From: Piscinibacter caeni
GTDB taxonomy: Bacteria; Pseudomonadota; Gammaproteobacteria; Burkholderiales; Burkholderiaceae_C
Assembly (NCBI GenBank): GCA_003265685.1
Contig: QJOU01000074.1
Span: 1-47,755, forward strand
Direction: 5' to 3'
DNA length: 47,755 nucleotides
Of this stretch, positions 7,627-17,783 are shown piece after piece (the first letter of the stretch is position 1; every line of letters starts with the position of its first letter). The position numbers and the translations under genes were made by a program. The notes below the pieces were generated by a model, which was given only the letters and a program-made list of their open reading frames with translations, was not told the origin of the DNA and searched no databases.

Positions 7627-9915
7627 TCAGCCGCGCGCGGACAGGTCGCGGATCGTCACCCGGCAGCCGATGCCCTGCGGCGACACCTCGCGCCACTCGA
7701 CCTCGCCGCCGAGCTGCTTGACGCGCTTGCGCACGCCGCCCAGGCCGAGACCATGCGACCAGGCGCGCGGATTGCGGCCGGTGCCGTTGTCGGTGACGTG
7801 CAGGTCGAGCCGGTCGTGGTGCAGCTCGAAGGCCACGTCGACGCGCGTCGCGTGCGCATGCGCGATCGCATTGCTGACCAGCTCGCGCAGCACGCGCGTC
7901 AGCGCCGACCACTGCACCACGGTCAGCAGGATGTCCTGGTCGAACTCGAACGACCAGCCGAGTTCGACATGCGCGGCCGTCAGGCGCTGCGTCAGGTCGG
8001 CCTTCCATTCGGCGGCGGCGTGGGAGAGGCGGTGGTTGGGTGCCGCCAGGCCGCGCGTCAGCGTCTTGAGGTCCTGCAGCGTGTGGCGGACGTACTCCTC
8101 CATCTCGGGCGACTGGGCCTTGTACATCAGCGTCAGCAGCCGGGCGCCGATGTCGTCGTGCAGGTCCTGCGCGAGGCGCGCGCGCTCCTCGCTGCGGCCC
8201 TGCTCGACCGCCTTGTCGAAGGCGACCGCGCGGCGCAGCTGCTCGACGATGCGCTCGGTCAGGCGCACGTCCTCCGAGGTGAACAGGCGCCGCCCGCGCT
8301 GCGCGAAGCGGATCACGATCGAACCGCCCGGCGCTTCGCTGTCGGACAGTCGCGGCACCGGGATCATCAGCGTCGAGCCGTCGCCCGACACGCGGGTCTG
8401 CGAGGTGGCGCGTTCCACCAGCACCACCTCCATCGGCTCGAACAGCTCGCGCAGCAGCTGCGACAGCAGCGTGGCGGTGCGTTCCGGGTGTGCCTCGACC
8501 TCGCGCGCGATGCGGTAGAGCTGCTCGAACATGCGCTCGGTGGTCAGCATGCTGGAGCCCAGCAACTGGTCGAGGATCCACTGGCGCGCGCCGGAGTAGA
8601 CCGCCAGCGAGACGAACAGCGAGAGCGTCAGCGAGGCGAACTGCCCGAGCGAGAAGACCGCGACGAACAGCAGGTCCAGCGAGGTGGCCACGGTGCTGAC
8701 GGCGGCCAGCAGCGAGAACTCGCGCATGATCTGCTGCGAGCGCGACAGGAACGGCACCAGCAGCAGCAGCGAGGCGAAGAAGACGTACCAGATCATCGAG
8801 CCGATCGAGGCGATGTTCTGGTGCACGCCGGGGTTGCGCACCGCGGCAGCCAGCGAGAAGGTCAGCAGCAGCCAGGTGCCGATGGTGACGATGCCGAAGC
8901 GCCGCAGCACCGTGGCGAACGGGTGCGGCTCGATCTGGTAGGACCAGCTCATCAGCGAGACCATCACCAGCCCGTAGGCGACGATGGCCAGCTGCGTCCA
9001 CCACCAGCCGCGCTCGATCGAGCCGCTGCCCACCAGCAGCGCCAGCAAGGCGGCAATGCTCCAGGCGGCCAGCGCCATCGCGGTGGCGCCGGGCAGGCGG
9101 CGCGGGTGGAAACACGCCGCGTTGACGATCGCCGCCGCGGTGAACAGGTCGAAGGCCACGCGCAGCGGCATGTCGAAGCGCGCGAACAACCCGGGCAGGC
9201 GCAGATCGAGCGTCGACTCGACGGCGATGAACACCAGGTTGCCCGCCTGGCTGAGCGACATCAACGCATACAGCAGGTTGCGCCCGTTCGGCTTGGCCAT
9301 CAGCACCACCATGGCCACCAGGTGCAGCAGCAGCGCCACCGCGCACAGCACCCAGTAGGTGGGCGGCAGCCCGGTGAAGCCGCGGGGCATCGGGTGCAGT
9401 TCGACGCTGCGCCCGTCGGCGAAGGCGAAGCGCACGGCCGGCTCGGCGAAGGCGGCGTCGATCTGGCGGTGCAGGTCCTGCAGCCGCGCGCGCTCGCTGT
9501 CGTCGATCAGCCAGCGCGCCGAGCGCTGCAGCGGGAGTGCGTCAGGCAACTGCACGTCGCGCGCGCCGGCGCGCAAGCCTACGAGCACCTGCCCGGTCAG
9601 TGGCGCGAGCAGCGGATCGTTGCTGCGCGCCAGCACGATGCGGCCGGCCGCGTCGGCGCGCCACTGCGCGTCGACGGTGGGCACCGCGGCCATCTCGCGC
9701 GTCAGCAGGAACAGCCCGACGCACCCGATCAGCGCCGAGACCACCAGCATGCGCAGCCGCCAGCCCATCCAGCGCGTCGATACGCCGGCCGACAGGCCGA
9801 GCCGCTCGCCGAAGGTCGATTCGAGAAGGGAGTCGCCGCCGCCCAGGCTGCTGTTGGGGCCGGTCACCCCGCCGGCGGACGATGGGGCGCGGGAGGGGCC
9901 GGCATCGATTGCCAC
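7627..9915 (-). CDS. NarL-type sensor histidine kinase with multi-TM input region
   Basis: Membrane sensor kinase of about 762 residues. After a soluble Gly/Ser-rich N-terminus there is TM1 (about 55-71), an extracytoplasmic segment of about 110 residues, then roughly seven hydrophobic helices. A GAF-like cytosolic region precedes a HisKA_3 domain (RLAQDLHDDIGARLL, probable phospho-His 586) and a HATPase_c domain (N-box LRELVSNAIAHA about 676-687, DNGTG about 709-713, GLGLGG). The layout of an extracytoplasmic domain followed by several TMs recalls 7TMR-DISM receptors. The signal is unknown. It follows its response regulator by 16 bp. The GTG at 9915 is the most upstream start after the regulator stop; a GTG about 15 codons later or the ATG at TRWMGW are alternatives, with no clear Shine-Dalgarno to decide. 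Confidence 0.8.
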   Translation of the reverse strand: MAIDAGPSRAPSSAGGVTGPNSSLGGGDSLLESTFGERLGLSAGVSTRWMGWRLRMLVVSALIGCVGLFLLTREMAAVPTVDAQWRADAAGRIVLARSNDPLLAPLTGQVLVGLRAGARDVQLPDALPLQRSARWLIDDSERARLQDLHRQIDAAFAEPAVRFAFADGRSVELHPMPRGFTGLPPTYWVLCAVALLLHLVAMVVLMAKPNGRNLLYALMSLSQAGNLVFIAVESTLDLRLPGLFARFDMPLRVAFDLFTAAAIVNAACFHPRRLPGATAMALAAWSIAALLALLVGSGSIERGWWWTQLAIVAYGLVMVSLMSWSYQIEPHPFATVLRRFGIVTIGTWLLLTFSLAAAVRNPGVHQNIASIGSMIWYVFFASLLLLVPFLSRSQQIMREFSLLAAVSTVATSLDLLFVAVFSLGQFASLTLSLFVSLAVYSGARQWILDQLLGSSMLTTERMFEQLYRIAREVEAHPERTATLLSQLLRELFEPMEVVLVERATSQTRVSGDGSTLMIPVPRLSDSEAPGGSIVIRFAQRGRRLFTSEDVRLTERIVEQLRRAVAFDKAVEQGRSEERARLAQDLHDDIGARLLTLMYKAQSPEMEEYVRHTLQDLKTLTRGLAAPNHRLSHAAAEWKADLTQRLTAAHVELGWSFEFDQDILLTVVQWSALTRVLRELVSNAIAHAHATRVDVAFELHHDRLDLHVTDNGTGRNPRAWSHGLGLGGVRKRVKQLGGEVEWREVSPQGIGCRVTIRDLSARG

Positions 9916-9931
9916 GGCGGCCGGGACAGGC

Positions 9932-10654
9932 TCAGACCAGTCCCTGCTTGCTCGCCAGCACCGCCGCCTCGGCGCGGCTCGAGACGTTGAGCTTCTTGTA
10001 GATGGACTTGATGTGGTCGTTGACGGTGAACCACTTGATGCCCATGAGGTTCGCGATCTCCTTGATCGTGAAGCCCTTGCTGAGGTAGGTGAGGACCTCG
10101 CTCTCGCGCGGTGTGAGGCGCTCGTGGTCGAGCGGCGCACCGCGGCCCATCGGCACCGGGCGGCTGCTCTGGAAGCCGGAGTTCAGCGGCATCGGGCCGG
10201 AGTCGGTGCCGCCCTGGCGGAAGTGCGTCAGCAGGCGGCGCGCGATGGCCGGCGAGAGCGGCGGCTGGCCGCGCACGATCTTCTGCAGCTCCTCGACCAG
10301 CACCTCGAAGCGGTCTTCCTTCAGCAGGTAGCCGTCGGCACCGCACTGCAGGGCCGGGAAGAGGTGGTCATCGTCGGAGTACAGCGTGGTGACGATCTTG
10401 GTGGCCGGGTACTTGACCAGCTCACCGAGCAGCTCCATGCCGTTGCCGTCGGGCAGTTCGAGGTCGACCAGGATCAGCTTGAACGGGTCGGCCGGTTCGC
10501 GCTGCGGGTTCAGCGGGCCGATGTGCCGGCGCGCGGACTCGAGGTCACCCGCCTCGGTGATGGCGATCGCGTCGCTGAAGCTCTCGCGCACGACGCGGCA
10601 GAGGAAGCTGCGCGCCACCGGATTGTCTTCGACGATGAGTACCTTGACCGCCAT
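9932..10654 (-). CDS. NarL/FixJ-family response regulator
   Basis: Two-domain DNA-binding regulator of 240 residues. The receiver domain carries the acidic pocket E9/D10, phospho-acceptor D64 in LVDLELPDG, T89/T90 and K112 in YLLKED. A linker of about 45 residues, rich in Gly, Pro and Ser, leads to a LuxR-type helix-turn-helix (about 178-240) with LTPRESEVL and IKEIANLMGIKWFTVNDHIKSIY. It is transcribed just ahead of the kinase and is its likely partner. I chose ATG 10654, with an AAGG upstream; an ATG at 10678 would add eight residues without a ribosome-binding site. A TAACAT (10693-10698, minus strand) could be its -10. Confidence 0.9.
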   Translation of the reverse strand: MAVKVLIVEDNPVARSFLCRVVRESFSDAIAITEAGDLESARRHIGPLNPQREPADPFKLILVDLELPDGNGMELLGELVKYPATKIVTTLYSDDDHLFPALQCGADGYLLKEDRFEVLVEELQKIVRGQPPLSPAIARRLLTHFRQGGTDSGPMPLNSGFQSSRPVPMGRGAPLDHERLTPRESEVLTYLSKGFTIKEIANLMGIKWFTVNDHIKSIYKKLNVSSRAEAAVLASKQGLV

Positions 10655-10737
10655 GCGCCCAACCTTGCCAACCAGCATGAATTCTGCGTTGCATGTTAGC
10701 GCACTCCGTCACGGAAACCGTCCCCCTTCGGAACGGG

Positions 10738-11715
10738 TTACGCATTGACAAGCACGAGCTTGCCGAGCACCCGGCGGCTGCCCATCAGCGCGTAGGCCTG
10801 CGGCAGCTCGGTCATGGGCAAGCGCTGTCCGATGACCGGCTTCACCTTGCCCTCGCGGTACCACTGCAGCAGTTCGCCCAGCGCGCGGGCGTTGGCCTGC
10901 GGCTCGCGGCGCGCGTACTCGCCCCAGAACACCCCCACCAGCGAGGCGCCCTTCAGCAGCGGCAGGTTCAGCGGCAGGCTGGGAATCGCGCCCTGCGCGA
11001 AGCCGATCACGAGGTAGCGGCCGCGCCAGGCGATGGAGCGGAACACCGGCTCGGCCAGGTCGCCACCGACCGGGTCGTAGACCACGTCGGGCCCGCGGCC
11101 GCCGGTCAGCGCCTTCAGGCGCTCGCGCAGGTTCTCGCTGCTGTAATCGATGGTGGCGTCGGCGCCGATCGAGCGGCACAGCGCGCATTTCTCGGCACTC
11201 GAGGCTGCCGCGATCACGGTGGCGCCGACCGCCTTGCCGATCTGCACCGCCGCGGTGCCCACGCCGCCGGCCGCGCCCAGCACCAGCAGGGTTTCGCCGG
11301 CACGCAGTGCGCCGCGGTCCAGCAGCGCATGGTGGGTGGTGCCGTGGGTCAGCACGAAGGCGGCGGCATCGTCGAACGCAACGCCCGCCGGCAGCGGCAG
11401 CACGGCCGCCGCGCTCACGCAGGCTTGGGTCGCGAAGCCGCCGGTTCCTGAGAAGGCGGCGACCGCGTCGCCCGGCTTCAGGTGCGCCACGCCGGCGCCC
11501 ACCGCCTCGACCACGCCGGCGAACTCCGAGCCCGGCACGAAGGGCAGCGGCGGCTTGAGCTGGTAGCGGTTCTGCACGATCAGCAGGTCGGGGAAGTTCA
11601 GGCTCGCGGCCCGGATGGCCACGCGCACCTCGCCGTCGCGCGGCTCGGGCGTCGGCAGTTCCTTCCAGTTGACCGACTCGGGGCCGGTCGGGTTCTCGCA
11701 CAGCCAGGCAAACAT
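10738..11715 (-). CDS. Zinc-independent quinone oxidoreductase (MDR family)
   Basis: NADPH-dependent quinone oxidoreductase of the medium-chain dehydrogenase/reductase family, 325 residues. The N-terminal GroES-like domain has [12 protein letters not shown]. The Rossmann domain has the quinone-oxidoreductase signature [19 protein letters not shown]. No catalytic or structural zinc cysteine cluster is visible, consistent with Qor-like enzymes. Exact substrate is unknown. The ATG at 11715 is preceded by GAGGAG; in-frame codons further upstream overlap the surE promoter region and were rejected. Transcribed divergently from surE. Confidence 0.88.
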   Translation of the reverse strand: MFAWLCENPTGPESVNWKELPTPEPRDGEVRVAIRAASLNFPDLLIVQNRYQLKPPLPFVPGSEFAGVVEAVGAGVAHLKPGDAVAAFSGTGGFATQACVSAAAVLPLPAGVAFDDAAAFVLTHGTTHHALLDRGALRAGETLLVLGAAGGVGTAAVQIGKAVGATVIAAASSAEKCALCRSIGADATIDYSSENLRERLKALTGGRGPDVVYDPVGGDLAEPVFRSIAWRGRYLVIGFAQGAIPSLPLNLPLLKGASLVGVFWGEYARREPQANARALGELLQWYREGKVKPVIGQRLPMTELPQAYALMGSRRVLGKLVLVNA

Positions 11716-11776
11716 CGCGCGCTCCTCGGGTCGGGCAGCGCGCGATGATACGCAGGCGCTCCCTACAATGCGGCTC

Positions 11777-12553
11777 ATGCGCATCCTGATCGCCAACGAC
11801 GACGGTTACCTCGCGCCCGGCATCGCCGCGCTGATCCAGGCCTGCGAAGGTCTCGGCCAGCTCGACGTGGTGGCCCCGGAGCAGAACGCCAGCGGCACCT
11901 CGAACTCGCTGACGCTGAATCGGCCGCTCTCCGTCTACCCGGCCCGCCATCCGCACGGCGACCGGGTCGAGAGCTTCCGCTACGTGAACGGCACGCCCTC
12001 GGACTGCGTGCACGTCGCGCTGACCGGGCTGCTCGGGCACCGCCCGGACCTGGTCGTCTCGGGCATCAACAACGGCGCCAACATGGGCGACGACACGCTG
12101 TACTCCGGCACCGTCGCGGCGGCGATGGAGGGTTTCCTGTTCGGCGTGCCCTCGATCGCGTTCTCGCAGGTCGAGAAGGGCTGGGCCCACCTCGACGCCG
12201 CGGCACGCGTGGCGCGCTCGGTCATCGAGCAGGTGCTGCGCGATCCGCCGCCGGGCGCGGCCTGGCTGCTGAACGTGAACATCCCCAACCGGGCCGACGC
12301 GGATGCGCTGCCGCGCCGCGTGACCCGGCTCGGCCGGCGCCACGCGAGCGAGCCGGTGATCCGCCAGACCAATCCGCGCGGCGACACGATCTACTGGATC
12401 GGGCCCGCCGGCGATGCGCGCGAGGCGGGCGAGGGCACCGACTTCCACGCCACCGCGCGCGGCGAGGTGTCGATCACGCCGCTGCAGGTGGACCTGACGG
12501 ACCACGCGCAGCTGCCCGCCTGGCAGGCCTGGCTCGGCAAGGCCTCGACATGA
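11777..12553 (+). CDS. surE: 5'/3'-nucleotidase SurE
   Basis: Cytoplasmic metal-dependent nucleotidase acting on nucleoside 5'- and 3'-monophosphates, linked to stationary-phase survival. The 258-residue product starts [11 protein letters not shown], carrying the DD metal-binding pair, followed by [10 protein letters not shown] and [25 protein letters not shown], all diagnostic. The first gene of the conserved surE-pcm-nlpD-rpoS block. An ATG nine bases upstream (11768) is possible, but 11777 gives the family N-terminus. TACAAT at 11764-11769 is a plausible -10. The stop overlaps the pcm start (ATGA). Confidence 0.95.
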   Translation: MRILIANDDGYLAPGIAALIQACEGLGQLDVVAPEQNASGTSNSLTLNRPLSVYPARHPHGDRVESFRYVNGTPSDCVHVALTGLLGHRPDLVVSGINNGANMGDDTLYSGTVAAAMEGFLFGVPSIAFSQVEKGWAHLDAAARVARSVIEQVLRDPPPGAAWLLNVNIPNRADADALPRRVTRLGRRHASEPVIRQTNPRGDTIYWIGPAGDAREAGEGTDFHATARGEVSITPLQVDLTDHAQLPAWQAWLGKAST

Positions 12554-13365
12554 GCGGCGGCGACGGCCGCACGCCGCGCTTTCCGCTGCGGCTGGACAAG
12601 GTCGGGCCGGCCCGGCCGCGCGCGGCGCCGCTGTTGCGCCCGCAGGCGCCGGTGCAGCAGGCGCACGCCGATGCGGCGCGACGCAGCGCCCCCGCGGGCC
12701 TGGGGCTCGATTCGGCCGACGTGCGCGCCCGCATGGTGGCGCGGCTGCGCCGCGACGGCGTCACCTGCGCCGCCGTGCTCGACGCCTTCGCGGCGGTGCC
12801 GCGCCACGCCTTCGTCGACGCGGCGCTGGTGACGCAGGCCTACGAGGACACCAGCCTGCCGATCGGCCACGGCCAGACCATCTCCAAACCGTCCGTGGTG
12901 GCCCGCATGCTCGAGCTGCTGCATGCCGGCGCCAATGCGCGTGCGCACGGCCAGCTCGGCAGCGTGCTCGAGATCGGCACCGGCTGCGGCTACCAGGCCG
13001 CGCTGCTGGCGCAGCAGGCGCGCCGCGTGGTCTCGATCGAGCGACTGCGCGCGCTGCACGACAAGGCCCGCGAACTGCTGGGCCCGTTGCGACTCGACCG
13101 TGTGCGGCTGGTGTATGGTGACGGCATGCAGGGACATGCGCCGAACGCGCCGTACGACAGCATCATTGCCGCGGCCGGCGGCGAGGCCTTGCCGCAAGCG
13201 TGGCTGGACCAGCTCGCCGTCGGTGGCCGTCTGGTGGCGCCGCTGGCGCGCCCCGGCCAGCGCGACCAGGTGCTGGTGGTGGTCGATCGCCGCGCCGACG
13301 GCTACGTGCATCAGGTGCACGAGGCCGTCAAATTCGTCCCCCTAAAATCCGGACGCTCCGGATGA
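12550..13365 (+). CDS. pcm: Protein-L-isoaspartate O-methyltransferase
   Basis: SAM-dependent enzyme that repairs isoaspartyl damage in ageing proteins. The methyltransferase core is clear: GHGQTISKP (about 108-116) and motif [19 protein letters not shown] (about 139-156), then VSIERL and the LVAPL segment. At 271 residues it is longer than the usual 210-220. The extra is a basic, Pro/Ala-rich N-terminal extension of about 55 residues before the [12 protein letters not shown] region. Overlaps surE by four bases, so the two are coupled. Role with surE and rpoS in stationary phase is established for the family. Confidence 0.93.
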   Translation: MSGGDGRTPRFPLRLDKVGPARPRAAPLLRPQAPVQQAHADAARRSAPAGLGLDSADVRARMVARLRRDGVTCAAVLDAFAAVPRHAFVDAALVTQAYEDTSLPIGHGQTISKPSVVARMLELLHAGANARAHGQLGSVLEIGTGCGYQAALLAQQARRVVSIERLRALHDKARELLGPLRLDRVRLVYGDGMQGHAPNAPYDSIIAAAGGEALPQAWLDQLAVGGRLVAPLARPGQRDQVLVVVDRRADGYVHQVHEAVKFVPLKSGRSG

Positions 13366-13368
13366 TCC

Positions 13369-14301
<933 letters not shown>

Positions 14302-14323
14302 CGATGCGGCGGGAAACCGGACC

Positions 14324-15370
14324 ATGCCCAGGAAGCGCACATCGCTCGACGGGAGTCCGGTTGGCCCGGGCGCGGGCCCGCTGATCAACGGCTCGCTGTC
14401 GGCCTCGCTGGAGTCCGACAGCGAGCCGATGCCGCTCGAGGAGCCGGCCGGCGAGGCCGATGCCGCGCCCGCCGACGGCCGGCCGATCGAACTGGCTGCT
14501 GGCGACGGCGAGGTCGGCAACACGCTGCAGACCTACCTGCGCGAGATCCGTCGCGCGCCGCTGCTGACGCCGCAGCAGGAGTACGACACCGCGATGCGCG
14601 CCCGCCAGGGCGACTTCGAGGCGCGCCAAATGATGATCGAGCACAACCTGCGGCTGGTCGTCAGCATCGCCAAGAACTACCTCGGCCGCGGTCTGCCGAT
14701 GACCGACCTGATCGAGGAGGGCAACCTCGGGCTGATGCACGCGATCGGCAAGTTCGAGCCCGAGCGCGGCTTCCGCTTCTCGACCTATGCCTCGTGGTGG
14801 ATTCGCCAGAACATCGAGCGGGCCATCATGCACCAGGCCCGCCTGGTGCGCCTGCCGGTGCACGTGGTGCGCGAGCTGAACCAGGTGCTGAAGGCGCGCC
14901 GCGCGCTGGAGTCGCAGGGCAACGACGGCCTCGACGGTGAACGCCCGGTGCGCGTGGAAGACGTGGCCGCGGCGGTCGGCCGCCCGGTGCGCGAAGTCAC
15001 CGAGCTGCTGCGCTTCGCCGAGCAGCCGACCTCGCTGGACGCGCCGCTGGAGCGGCACCCGTCGGACAACTCGTCCGAGTCGGTGCTCGACACGGTGGCC
15101 GACGACGGCTCGTCCGACCCGATGAGCCTGACCCTGTCCAACGAGGTCGAGCGGCTGCTCGAGAACGGGCTCGACGAGCTGAACGAGCGCGAGCGCGAGG
15201 TGCTGGCCGGCCGCTACGGCCTGCGCGACCGCGAGCCCGAGACGCTCGAGGTGCTGGCCGAGCGGCTCGGCCTGACGCGCGAGCGCATCCGCCAGATCCA
15301 GCAGGAGGCACTGCTCAAGCTGAAGCGGCGCATGATCCGCGCCGGCATCGACCGCGACTCGATCTTCTAG
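14324..15370 (+). CDS. rpoS: RNA polymerase sigma factor RpoS
   Basis: Stationary-phase and general-stress sigma factor, 348 residues. After an acidic variable N-terminus of about 68 residues come region 1.2 ([24 protein letters not shown]), region 2 ([55 protein letters not shown]), region 3 and region 4 with the helix-turn-helix [21 protein letters not shown]. Domain order and spacing are those of RpoS rather than RpoD (no long non-conserved region) or RpoH. Position directly after nlpD confirms the assignment. The stop is only 10 bp from the convergent dehydrogenase stop, with no obvious terminator between. Confidence 0.96.
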   Translation: MPRKRTSLDGSPVGPGAGPLINGSLSASLESDSEPMPLEEPAGEADAAPADGRPIELAAGDGEVGNTLQTYLREIRRAPLLTPQQEYDTAMRARQGDFEARQMMIEHNLRLVVSIAKNYLGRGLPMTDLIEEGNLGLMHAIGKFEPERGFRFSTYASWWIRQNIERAIMHQARLVRLPVHVVRELNQVLKARRALESQGNDGLDGERPVRVEDVAAAVGRPVREVTELLRFAEQPTSLDAPLERHPSDNSSESVLDTVADDGSSDPMSLTLSNEVERLLENGLDELNEREREVLAGRYGLRDREPETLEVLAERLGLTRERIRQIQQEALLKLKRRMIRAGIDRDSIF

Positions 15371-15380
15371 CCGCCGTGAC

Positions 15381-16529
15381 TCACATCGAGGCTTCGAGCA
15401 TCGCGCGGTAGTCCTCGCGCGTGGCCAGGCGCGGGTTGGTCTTGTGGCAGTGATCGGCCAGCGCGCCGTCGATGACGCGCTCGAACAGCTCCGGCGTCAC
15501 ACCCAGCGCGGCCAGGCCGCTGGGCAGCCCGAGGGCGGCGTTCCTCGCGCGGATCGCCTCGGCGATCGTGTCGCCGGCGTCGTCGCAGCCGGGCAGCCCC
15601 ATCGCATGCGCCAGGCGCGCCAGGCGGCGCTCCCGGATGATCGACTCGGCGCTCGCATTGAAGCGCACCACCGCCGGCAGGAACAGCGCGTTCAGCGTGC
15701 CGTGGTGCAGCTTCGGGTTCACGCCGCCCAGGCTGTGGCTGAGGCTGTGCACGCAGCCCAGGCCCTTCTGGAAGGCCATCGCGCCCTGCATGCTCGCGCT
15801 CATCATGTGCCAGCGCGCCTGGCGGTCGCCGCCGTCGCGCGTGGCGGCCTCGAGGTGGGCCCAGCCGCGCTCCAGGCCGTCGAGCGCGATGCCGTCGGCC
15901 GGTGGGTTGACGGCCGGCGCCATGAAGGTCTCCATGCAATGGGCGATCGCGTCCATGCCGGTGGCCGCGGTCAGCAGCGGCGGCAGGCCGAGCGTCAGCT
16001 CGGGGTCGCAGAGCGCCGCCTTGGGCAGCAGATGCCAGCTGTGGAAGCCGAGCTTGCGGCCGTCGTCGACGATCACGATCGCGCCGCGTGCCACCTCGCT
16101 GCCGGTGCCCGCGGTGGTGGGCACGGCGATCAGCGGCGCGACGCGCTCGGTGATCTTCGTGCTGCCGCCCTCGATGGTGGCGTAGCCGGCCAGCGGACCC
16201 TCGTGCGTGGCGGCGATCGCCACGCCCTTGGCGAGGTCGATGCTCGAGCCGCCGCCCACGGCCACCAGGCCGTCGCAGCGGTGCGCCTTGAACAGCTCGG
16301 TGGCCGCACGCACCGCCGCCTCGGTGGGGTTGGAGGGTGTCTGGTCGAACACCGCATAGGGCAGCTGCGCGAGCGGCTGCAGCGCCTGCGCCAGCACGCC
16401 GGCCGCCTTGACGCCGGCATCGCTGACGACCAGCGGACGCTTGATGCCGACACGCGCGCATTCCTGCGGCAGCAGGCGCACCGCGCCGAAGTCGAGCTGG
16501 ATCTGCGTGAGGTAGAGGATCAGGGCCAT
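15381..16529 (-). CDS. Iron-containing alcohol dehydrogenase
   Basis: Group III (Fe-dependent) alcohol dehydrogenase of 382 residues, normal for the family. The NAD-binding glycine motif GGGSSIDLAKGVA lies near residues 93-105. The first family signature spans PTTAGTGSEV, and the iron ligands lie in D-x3-H (GMDAIAHCMETF, about 196-207) and the HSLSHSLGG segment (about 264-272) with a later H in KLHHGTLNA. Substrate unknown; relatives act on primary alcohols, lactaldehyde, propanediol or maleylacetate. The ATG at 16529 lies only 17 bases from the palindromic element at 16547-16815, so that element must contain or border its promoter. A minus-strand TACACT (16538-16543) is a possible -10 but very close to the ATG. 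Confidence 0.88.
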   Translation of the reverse strand: MALILYLTQIQLDFGAVRLLPQECARVGIKRPLVVSDAGVKAAGVLAQALQPLAQLPYAVFDQTPSNPTEAAVRAATELFKAHRCDGLVAVGGGSSIDLAKGVAIAATHEGPLAGYATIEGGSTKITERVAPLIAVPTTAGTGSEVARGAIVIVDDGRKLGFHSWHLLPKAALCDPELTLGLPPLLTAATGMDAIAHCMETFMAPAVNPPADGIALDGLERGWAHLEAATRDGGDRQARWHMMSASMQGAMAFQKGLGCVHSLSHSLGGVNPKLHHGTLNALFLPAVVRFNASAESIIRERRLARLAHAMGLPGCDDAGDTIAEAIRARNAALGLPSGLAALGVTPELFERVIDGALADHCHKTNPRLATREDYRAMLEASM

Positions 16530-16546
16530 GGCGGGGCAGTGTAGTG

Positions 16547-16815
16547 AGAAGGTGCGAGAGAACCCAGCATGCCCGCGTTGCCCCCGGGAACGCGCCCAAT
16601 CGAGGCGCAAAGCACAGACGTGTCGGGTGACACGTCGAGCATTTGCAACGACGAGTGGGCGCGATCCCGGGGGCAACCCGTAGGGCCGGGGTACCCAAGG
16701 ACCCTGGGCCGCGTTGCGCCACTGGCCCAGACGGCCAGTCTGAGCGGCGTGCCGCGCCTTGCCCAGGGCCCTTGGCCACCCCGGCGCGGGCATGCTGGGT
16801 TCTCTCGCACCTTCT
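16547..16815. repeat. 269-bp palindromic element with 31-bp terminal inverted repeats (MITE-like)
   Basis: A perfect 31-bp inverted repeat bounds the element: 16547-16577 and 16785-16815. Inside are two further imperfect palindromes side by side. Arm 1 (16577-16677) pairs 16577-16598 with 16656-16677 at 21 of 22 positions, with an apical hairpin GACGTGTC / GACACGTC (16617-16636). Arm 2 (about 16687-16782) pairs GGGG..CCAAGG..CCTGGGC with GCCCAGG..CCTTGG..CCCC, with an apical hairpin ACTGGCC / GGCCAGT (16721-16739). As single-stranded DNA or RNA it would fold into a closed three-way junction. It encodes no credible protein. A 3-base GTG next to each end (16544-16546 is GTG, 16816-16818 is GTG) could be a target duplication but is too short to trust. 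It fills nearly all of the 312-bp gap between two divergent genes. Confidence 0.85.
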
Positions 16816-16841
16816 GTGCCTGTGGCAGACTGCGCGCCCCG

Positions 16842-17783
16842 ATGAACCCGCACGCCCACCTGCTGACCCCGCGCATGGCCGGCGTGCTCGAGCGCATCCG
16901 GCGCGCGAAGCGCCCGCCGTTCCACGCGCTCACCGTCGAACAGGCGCGCACCGCCTACGAGCTCGGTGCCGAGGTGCTGGACCTGCCGCGTGCGCCGCTG
17001 CACCGCGTCGACCGGCTCGAGCTGCCCGGCGCGGACGGCACGCTGCTCGCCGCGCGCCACTACCTGCCGGGCCCGGCACCCTGCGGCACCTTGCTGTACC
17101 TGCACGGCGGCGGCTTCACGATCGGCGGGCTCGCCACGCACGACAGCCTGTGCCGGCAGCTTGCGCTGCACAGCGGCGCGGGCGTGCTCTCGCTCGACTA
17201 CCGCCTCGCACCCGAACACCGCTTCCCCGCGGCCGTGGACGACACCTGGGCCGTGCTGCGCCGGCTCGCGCAGGGCGCGCTGCCGGGTGTGGACCCGCAG
17301 CGCCTGGCCATCGGCGGCGACAGCGCCGGCGGCACGCTGGCCGCCGTCGGCGCGCTGCTGGCGCGCGATGCCGGCCTGCCGCTGCGCGCGCAGCTGCTGA
17401 TCACGCCGGGCACCGCGGCGCAGGCCGACAGCGCCTCGCACCGCCTGTTCGCCAACGGCTTCCTGCTCGACGCGGCGACGATCGAGTGGTTCTTCGACCA
17501 CTACATCGACCGCGCGCAGCGCCACGACTGGCGCTTCGCGCCGCTCGAGGCGCCCGAGCTGGAGGGTGTCGCCGCGGCCGTCGTGATCCTGGCCGAATGC
17601 GACCCGGTGGTCGACGAGGGCCTGGCCTACGCCGACCGGCTGCGCGCCGCCGGCGTGCCGGTCGCGCTGGACCTGGTGCGCGGCGTCACGCACGATTTCA
17701 TCAAGATGGGGCGGGTGCTCGAGGAGGCCCGCGCCGCCCACGCCTTCGCCGGCGCGGCATTGAGGAGGGCCTTCGAGCCATGA
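16842..17783 (+). CDS. Alpha/beta hydrolase (HSL-type esterase)
   Basis: Hormone-sensitive-lipase-like carboxylesterase of 313 residues, cytoplasmic (no signal peptide). The oxyanion-hole motif HGGG is at 88-91. The nucleophile is S161 in GDSAGG, and the acid and base are probably D254 (AECDPVVDEG) and H284 (GVTHDF). Length and order match the Aes/Est family acting on short-chain esters. The ATG at 16842 lies 26 bases after the right end of the palindromic element. Its stop overlaps the start of the thioesterase-GNAT gene (ATGA), so the two are translationally coupled. Confidence 0.9.
   Translation: MNPHAHLLTPRMAGVLERIRRAKRPPFHALTVEQARTAYELGAEVLDLPRAPLHRVDRLELPGADGTLLAARHYLPGPAPCGTLLYLHGGGFTIGGLATHDSLCRQLALHSGAGVLSLDYRLAPEHRFPAAVDDTWAVLRRLAQGALPGVDPQRLAIGGDSAGGTLAAVGALLARDAGLPLRAQLLITPGTAAQADSASHRLFANGFLLDAATIEWFFDHYIDRAQRHDWRFAPLEAPELEGVAAAVVILAECDPVVDEGLAYADRLRAAGVPVALDLVRGVTHDFIKMGRVLEEARAAHAFAGAALRRAFEP

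Noticed and set aside
7243-9990. 915-codon open frame on the plus strand opposite ltnD and the histidine kinase
   Set aside because: Shadow frame: low-complexity Arg/Gln/His-rich translation, spanning two real genes on the other strand.
16520-16951. Minus-strand frame of 143 codons through the palindromic element
   Set aside because: The translation is Arg/Pro/Gly-rich, follows the palindrome and extends into the esterase start; better seen as non-coding.
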